From positions 124,001-188,000 of the forward strand of contig NZ_JMLQ01000004.1 in NCBI RefSeq assembly GCF_000686025.1: 64,000 nt of DNA. The letters are read 5' to 3'. The DNA comes from Rhodococcus sp. UNC23MFCrub1.1 (GTDB taxonomy: Bacteria > Actinomycetota > Actinomycetes > Mycobacteriales > Mycobacteriaceae). A model generated the notes under the pieces. That model saw nothing but the letters and a program-made list of their open reading frames with translations. It was not told the origin of the DNA and did no database searches. The translations under genes were made by a program, and so were the position numbers. Numbering within the stretch: position 1 is the stretch's first letter; every line of letters starts with the position of its first letter. This document shows positions 59,617 to 64,000 of this stretch, piece after piece.

Positions 59617-60275
59617 GACGCCCTCCCGTGCAATCTGCTCTTGACGCTGACGATCTCGTCCGGTGTCAGCGCTCGACCCGGCAGGGGCACCGACCTATCC
59701 GGCACCGCCGCGAGGGAATCGATCACCAGGGCGAAATAGCGTCGCCAGTTGTCCTCGTCCACCTCGTCTGCAACCTCGGCGCCGGCCACGATCATCCGCA
59801 CCAGGGTGAAGAGGTCGCCGGGCTGCACGTCCGGGCGGAGCTTCCCGGCCTTCTGGGCGCGCTGGATGAGAGTGTCGATGGTCGGTTCGAGCTTGGACCG
59901 GACTGCCGCGATGCGGTCGAGGCCGTCGTCGCACCCGAGGACGACGTGACCGAGACCACGGTCCGCGGCCATGTGTCGACACATGAATTCGAAGAAATCG
60001 ACCATCGCAGCCCAGGGATCGTCGGCCTCCGCGGCCACCTCTGCGCGGCTGAGCACGTCGACCAGACGCTGCTCGAGGATGCCGTCGATGAGTTCCTGTT
60101 TGTTGGCGAACCGCCGGTACACGGTGCCCACACCCACCCCGGCGCGCGCAGCGACGTCGTCGAGCGTGATCTCGAGACCCTTGCGTGCCAACAACTCTCG
60201 CGCACAGTCGATGATCTTGAGCTTGTTCCGCTCGGCGTCCGCTCGAAGCGGCTTCGCCGCTGTGGTGGGTTTCAC
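59613..60275 (-). CDS. TetR repressor of the DHA2 efflux pump
   Basis: The 220-residue protein has a TetR HTH (LEITLDDVAARAGVGVGTVY, RRFANKQELIDGI) and a C-terminal ligand domain of the SCO1712/TetR_C type (FEFMCRHMAADRGLG). It is divergent from the MFS gene, with two matching 17-bp dyads between. It starts at a GTG (60275) with aggacg some 10 nt upstream. Repression of the pump and of itself, relieved by a pump substrate, is the usual scheme and is inferred here. Confidence 0.9.
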   Translation of the reverse strand: MKPTTAAKPLRADAERNKLKIIDCARELLARKGLEITLDDVAARAGVGVGTVYRRFANKQELIDGILEQRLVDVLSRAEVAAEADDPWAAMVDFFEFMCRHMAADRGLGHVVLGCDDGLDRIAAVRSKLEPTIDTLIQRAQKAGKLRPDVQPGDLFTLVRMIVAGAEVADEVDEDNWRRYFALVIDSLAAVPDRSVPLPGRALTPDEIVSVKSRLHGRAS

Positions 60276-60305
60276 AGTCCGTTTCGTCCTGGTTCGTCGG
60301 TTAAC

Positions 60306-60363
60306 CGGAGGGCATACCTCCGCATCGCTGCTATCGTCTTGCTATCCGGAGCGTACGCCTCCG
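60306..60363. promoter_or_regulatory. Two 17-bp TetR operators in the TetR/DHA2 divergent promoter
   Basis: CGGAGGGCATACCTCCG (60306-60322) and CGGAGCGTACGCCTCCG (60347-60363) share CGGAG...CTCCG with centres 41 bp apart, about four helical turns, so both face the same side of DNA. TATAGC directly after the second site (60364-60369) may be the pump's -10, and TTGCTA (60339-60344) a weak -35. Confidence 0.75.
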
Positions 60364-60400
60364 TATAGCTCCATTTCACGCCGTACCGAAGCGAGGATCA

Positions 60401-61939
60401 ATGTCTTCCACCACATCCGACGTCGGAAACGTCCAACCGACGATTCGGTCGAGCGCGCACGACGCGCCCGACCGCACTCGCTGGCTCATCCTGGGCGTAC
60501 TCGGCCTGGCCCAGCTGATGGTCGTGCTCGACGCGACCGTCGTGAACATCGCGCTTCCCGCCGCACAGCTCGATCTCGGCTTCGACAACGCGGACCGCTC
60601 GTGGGTGGTCACCTCCTACGCTCTGGCATTCGGCAGCCTCCTGCTGCTCGGTGGTCGACTGAGTGACCTCTTCGGTCGCCGCACCACCTTCCTCGTCGGA
60701 CTCGTCGGCTTCGCGGTGATGTCCGCCGTCGGCGGCGCAGCCGTCAACTTCGGCATGCTGGTCGCGGCCCGTGCGGGACAGGGTGTCTTCGGCGCCCTGC
60801 TCGCTCCCGCAGCGCTGTCCCTGCTGACCACGACGTTCACGGATCCGAAGGAACGTGCGAAGGCGTTCGGCATCTTCGGCGCGGTCGCCGGTGCCGGCGG
60901 CGCCATCGGCCTGCTTCTCGGCGGTGTGCTCACGGAGTGGGCGAACTGGCGCTGGAGCCTGTACGTCAACTTGATCTTCGCGGGAATCGCGTTCGTCGGC
61001 GGCTTCCTCCTGCTGGCCAAGCACCGCGCCACCGAGCGTCCGGTACTCGACATCCCCGGCACCCTCACCGTGTCCGCGGCGCTGTTCTCCATCGTCTACG
61101 GATTCGCGCACGCCGAGTCCGACGGGTGGAGCAACGCGGTGACCATCGGTTTCCTCGCGGTCGGTGTGGTCCTGCTCGGTGTCTTCGTCTACCTGCAGAC
61201 GCGGGCGACGCATCCGCTTCTCCCGCTGCGCATCGTGCTCGACCGCACCCGCGGCGGCGCGTACCTCGCGGTGTTCGTCATCGGTGCCGGCATGTTCGCG
61301 GTGTTCCTGTTCCTCACGTACTACCTGCAGAGCACGCTCGGCTACACGCCCATCACCACCGGGTTCGCGTTCCTGCCGATGATCGCGACCCTCGTGGTCA
61401 CGGCCACCGTCGCGACGTCGGTCATCCTGCCGCGCTTCGGGCCTCGCGTTCTCATGTCCGCCGGCATGCTGATCGCGTCGGCCGGCATGGCCCTGCTGAC
61501 CCAGATCTCGATCGACAGTTCCTACGCCGCGCACATCCTGCCGAGCCTGCTCGTCATGGGCGTGGGCATGGGCGCCACGATGGCCCCGGCCATGCAGGGC
61601 GCCGTGTCCGGAGTCTCGCCGGACGACGCCGGCGTCGCCTCCGCGACCGTCAACACGATGCAGCAGATCGGCGGATCCATCGGTACTGCGCTGCTCAGCA
61701 CCATCGCGGCGACGGCAGCGACGAACTACGCGACCGACAACCAGGCGGCCGTGGCTCAGGCCGCGGATCCGCAGGCCGCCGCGACGCTGCTCCGGATGAA
61801 CGCGGAGATCGCCAGCTACACCACGACGTTCTGGTGGGCGTCGGGCATCTTCCTCGCCGGCTCGGTGATGGCAGCGCTGCTCGTCCGCTCGGGCAAGCTG
61901 CCCGACGGACCCGAGGGTGCCACCGTCGTCTCTCACTGA
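60401..61939 (+). CDS. DHA2-family MFS multidrug efflux pump (14 TM)
   Basis: The 512-residue protein has 14 hydrophobic helices. It has DHA2 features: motif D1 LMVVLDATVVNIALP in helix 1, LGGRLSDLFGRRTTFLVG (motif A), and GAVAGAGGAIGLLLGGVL (motif C of exporters). It would export hydrophobic drugs by proton antiport. The ribosome site gcgagga precedes the ATG. The divergent TetR gene and paired operators suggest inducible expression. The terminator after it is shared with the MarR gene. Confidence 0.93.
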   Translation: MSSTTSDVGNVQPTIRSSAHDAPDRTRWLILGVLGLAQLMVVLDATVVNIALPAAQLDLGFDNADRSWVVTSYALAFGSLLLLGGRLSDLFGRRTTFLVGLVGFAVMSAVGGAAVNFGMLVAARAGQGVFGALLAPAALSLLTTTFTDPKERAKAFGIFGAVAGAGGAIGLLLGGVLTEWANWRWSLYVNLIFAGIAFVGGFLLLAKHRATERPVLDIPGTLTVSAALFSIVYGFAHAESDGWSNAVTIGFLAVGVVLLGVFVYLQTRATHPLLPLRIVLDRTRGGAYLAVFVIGAGMFAVFLFLTYYLQSTLGYTPITTGFAFLPMIATLVVTATVATSVILPRFGPRVLMSAGMLIASAGMALLTQISIDSSYAAHILPSLLVMGVGMGATMAPAMQGAVSGVSPDDAGVASATVNTMQQIGGSIGTALLSTIAATAATNYATDNQAAVAQAADPQAAATLLRMNAEIASYTTTFWWASGIFLAGSVMAALLVRSGKLPDGPEGATVVSH

Positions 61940-61955
61940 CGTACACAGTCACCGG

Positions 61956-62000
61956 ATCCGGTGCAGAGAACCGTGTCAGACGCGGTTCTCTGCACCGGAT
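61956..62000. terminator. Shared terminator inside the MarR gene 3' end
   Basis: ATCCGGTGCAGAGAACCG (61956-61973) pairs perfectly with 61983-62000 around a 9-nt loop, an 18-bp stem. It follows the DHA2 stop by 16 bp. Its right arm encodes the last residues of the convergent MarR protein (stop at 61976), so coding and termination overlap. Confidence 0.85.
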
Positions 62001-62416
62001 TCGTCGTGGATGCGAGTGAGCAGGTCGGTGAGGGTCGCTCGGTCGTCCGCGCTCAGGCCGGCGAACATCGCCTCGGACGCGCTGCGCTGCGCCTGTGCGA
62101 TGGTGTCCGCGAGTGCCCGCCCCTCGTCGGTGAGGTCGAGGAGAACCGCGCGACGATCGGTGGCATCGGCGTGCCGTGCGACGTAGCCGGCCGACTCCAG
62201 CGCGTCGACGACATCGGTTGCCGATCGGGGTGCGATGCGTAACCGTTCCGCCAGATCTCCGGGCCGAAGTGGTCCCGCCGCGCCGGACAGCACGCGCAGT
62301 GCCCGTCCGTGTGAGGGCGAGAGTCCGAAAGGTTCGAGTGCGGCCATGTGGCGGCGCCGCATCGACCTGGCCACCATCATGACCAGATCGGCCGGGTCCT
62401 TCTCGTGGGAATGCAC
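61976..62416 (-). CDS. MarR-family repressor divergent from an ABC exporter
   Basis: The 146-residue protein has the MarR winged helix: RPGDLAERLRIAPRSATDVV as recognition region and the wing HADATDRRAVLLDLTDEGRA. The GTG start at 62416 is preceded by TAGTAT with a 6-nt gap on its strand (62423-62428), predicting a leaderless transcript. The triple-arm operator at 62444-62465 lies close to this promoter and to the ABC gene start, so it probably represses both. Confidence 0.9.
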   Translation of the reverse strand: MHSHEKDPADLVMMVARSMRRRHMAALEPFGLSPSHGRALRVLSGAAGPLRPGDLAERLRIAPRSATDVVDALESAGYVARHADATDRRAVLLDLTDEGRALADTIAQAQRSASEAMFAGLSADDRATLTDLLTRIHDESGAENRV

Positions 62417-62443
62417 GGGACGATACTAGCGTTGCAGCGGTCG

Positions 62444-62465
62444 ACCTCATAATGAGGTAACCTCA
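62444..62465. promoter_or_regulatory. Overlapping MarR operators (three-arm repeat)
   Basis: ACCTCA (62444-62449), TGAGGT (62453-62458) and ACCTCA (62460-62465) form two dyads sharing the middle arm: ACCTCA-taa-TGAGGT and TGAGGT-a-ACCTCA. This lies between the MarR promoter and the ABC gene start at 62490. Two overlapping MarR dimers, or alternative registers, could bind. Confidence 0.65.
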
Positions 62466-62489
62466 GTTCTACCCGATCAGGGAGGTCAT

Positions 62490-64000
62490 ATGCGTTCCTC
62501 CACCACACCGGCAAGGCCGGTGCAGTCCCCCGTGACATCTGCGGACCACCAGCCCGCACCGCTCGGGCGCGTCGTCGCCCTCTTCCGGCCCTATCGCGGC
62601 CGGGTCGCCGCGGTGAGCGCGGTCATCACCCTCAGCGCCGTCGTGGCACTGGGATCGCCGCTGCTCCTGCGCGACATGCTCGATCACGCCATCCCGAACG
62701 CCGACGTCACGCTGGTGACGATCCTCGCGGCCGGCATGATCGCGATCGCCGTCGTCACCAGCTGTCTCGGCGTCGCCCAGACCTGGATGTCCAACAGCAT
62801 CGGGCAGGCCCTGATGCATCAGCTCCGCGTGCAGGTCTATTCGCACCTGCAGCGTCAGTCGCTCGGCTTCTTCGCGCGCACCCGCACCGGCGAGGTGCAG
62901 TCGCGCATCGCCAACGACATCGGCGGCATGCAGTCCGTCGTCACCAACACGGCCACGTCGATCGCTCAGAACGCGACCACCGTCATGGCCACCGTCGTCG
63001 CGCTCTTCCTGCTCGACTGGAAACTGGCCCTCTTCTCGCTCGCCATCCTGCCGGTGTTCGTCCGCATCGCTCGGCGGGTCGGCGACGAGCGTCGCCGTAT
63101 CTCCACCGTGCGACAACGCCTGCTCAGCGATCTGTCCGTCCAGGTGGAGGAGTCGCTCTCGGTGAGCGGCATCCTGCTGGGCAAGACGACCGGCGCGTCG
63201 TCGGTCCTCACGAATCGGTTCACCGAACGCTCGTCCGAGGTCGCCGACGTCGAACTCCGCTCGATGATGGCGGGCAAGTGGCGCATGGCGACCATGTCGA
63301 TCAGCTTCGCCGCAATGCCGGCCCTGGTCTACTGGTTCGCCGGCATCACCATCGGCAACGGCAGCGCGTTGACGGTGGGAACGCTGGTCGCGTTCACCAC
63401 CCTTCAGACTCAGCTGTTCCGCCCCACGATGATGCTGCTCAACACCGGCGTCGAGGTGCAGAGCTCCCTGGCTCTGTTCGGCCGAGTCTTCGAGTACCTC
63501 GATCTCCCGGTGGACATCGACGAACCCGCCGTACCGACGCCGATCGATCCGACGGCCCGACGCGGTGAGGTGCGCTTCCGCCACGTGGGCTTCGACTATC
63601 CGGGTGCGGCACATCCGACGCTCACGGACATCGACCTCACGGTCCCCGCCGGGAGCACCCTGGCGATCGTGGGAGCGACCGGCGCCGGCAAGACGACACT
63701 CGGGTATCTGACGGCGCGGCTCTACGATCCGACGTCCGGGTCGGTCGAGGTCGACGGTGTCGATCTCCGCGATCTCTCGCTCGCCGACGTGTCTGCGACG
63801 GTCGGGGTGGTGTCGCAGGAGACCTATCTCTTCCACGACACGATCCGCGAGAACCTCCGCTTCGCGCGGCCCGACGCCACCGACGCGGACATCGAGAATG
63901 CCGCTCGCACAGCGCAGATCCACGATTTCATCGCCTCGCTCGACGACGGCTACGACACGATGGTGGGGGAGCGTGGCTACCGGTTCTCCGGCGGCGAGAA
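62490..64000 (+). CDS. ABC exporter half-transporter (runs off the right edge)
   Basis: The frame opens at ATG 62490 after a strong ggaggt site and continues past the window end. Of 503 visible residues the first 310 or so form a six-helix exporter domain (VVALFRPYRGRVAAVSAVIT; RTGEVQSRIANDIGGMQSVV). The ATPase domain then starts with Walker A IVGATGAGKTTLGYL, Q-loop VVSQETYLF and the beginning of signature FSGGE. It is a complete homodimer-type exporter by the motifs visible. Regulation by the divergent MarR protein suggests drug or lipid export. Confidence 0.9.
   Translation, partial: MRSSTTPARPVQSPVTSADHQPAPLGRVVALFRPYRGRVAAVSAVITLSAVVALGSPLLLRDMLDHAIPNADVTLVTILAAGMIAIAVVTSCLGVAQTWMSNSIGQALMHQLRVQVYSHLQRQSLGFFARTRTGEVQSRIANDIGGMQSVVTNTATSIAQNATTVMATVVALFLLDWKLALFSLAILPVFVRIARRVGDERRRISTVRQRLLSDLSVQVEESLSVSGILLGKTTGASSVLTNRFTERSSEVADVELRSMMAGKWRMATMSISFAAMPALVYWFAGITIGNGSALTVGTLVAFTTLQTQLFRPTMMLLNTGVEVQSSLALFGRVFEYLDLPVDIDEPAVPTPIDPTARRGEVRFRHVGFDYPGAAHPTLTDIDLTVPAGSTLAIVGATGAGKTTLGYLTARLYDPTSGSVEVDGVDLRDLSLADVSATVGVVSQETYLFHDTIRENLRFARPDATDADIENAARTAQIHDFIASLDDGYDTMVGERGYRFSGGE

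Noticed and set aside
60398-61936. A 512-codon frame exactly antisense to the DHA2 pump
   Set aside because: Composition is low-complexity (Arg, Gly, Glu, His) and mirrors the codon-position bias of the real gene. No start context or motif supports it.

Overview
The window is high-GC chromosomal DNA, densely packed with genes on both strands, from a mycolic-acid-containing actinobacterium. A Rhodococcus-like organism fits best. The strongest evidence is the block at 35.5-45.9 kb: an L,D-transpeptidase (ldtB-like), tRNA-His, orn, a HerA-like ATPase, the mycolate reductase cmrA and an Atg22-like MFS protein. From memory, this resembles the Mycobacterium tuberculosis Rv2508c-Rv2518c neighbourhood. 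A WhiB protein, a mycolate-type cyclopropane/methyl transferase, a DesA3-type desaturase with its reductase, and a DUF4185 protein agree with this. I see no insertion sequence, prophage, CRISPR array or base-composition island.

Layout. 0-7 kb: LacI-type gene tail, PhyH-type dioxygenase, MFS/ArsR efflux pair controlled through a perfect 36-bp palindrome, then a two-component system with an ABC-2 exporter. 7-11.7 kb: a tiny membrane protein, a Cys-rich copper-storage-type four-helix bundle, a methyltransferase, and a divergent stress locus (ECF sigma factor plus Asp23-like proteins plus aquaporin with very small genes). 11.8-18.1 kb: assorted enzymes, a DMT exporter/TetR pair with leaderless divergent promoters, and a GNAT enzyme with a GyrA-like N-terminal part. 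18.1-22.1 kb: an inositol-type catabolic operon with its LacI regulator. 22.1-28.5 kb: WhiB, an MSMEG_6728-family protein, and a heterodimeric ABC exporter with one fully degenerate ATP site. 28.5-35 kb: BrkB, GlgX, a protein with two TetR domains, and modC-modB-TOBE regulator without modA. 35.5-46.5 kb: cell-wall and RNA-turnover genes (ldtB, M23 peptidase, DUF4185, tRNA-His, orn, HerA-like, cmrA, fadH). 46.5-51 kb: DesT-like regulator, ferredoxin reductase and desaturase. 51-64 kb: LuxR/acyl-CoA synthetase pair, XdhC, a copper/cytochrome-oxidase assembly fusion, two regulator/efflux pairs (TetR/DHA2-MFS and MarR/ABC), ending inside an ABC exporter gene.

How it works together. Many loci are a regulator beside its target with a visible dyad operator between them. 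At least thirteen genes have a TANNNT hexamer 6-7 nt before the start codon, which predicts leaderless transcripts. Several convergent gene pairs overlap at their 3' ends, and two strong terminator hairpins are embedded in the last codons of regulator genes. Protein functions come from motif reading without any database search, and comparisons with M. tuberculosis or Pseudomonas are from memory.
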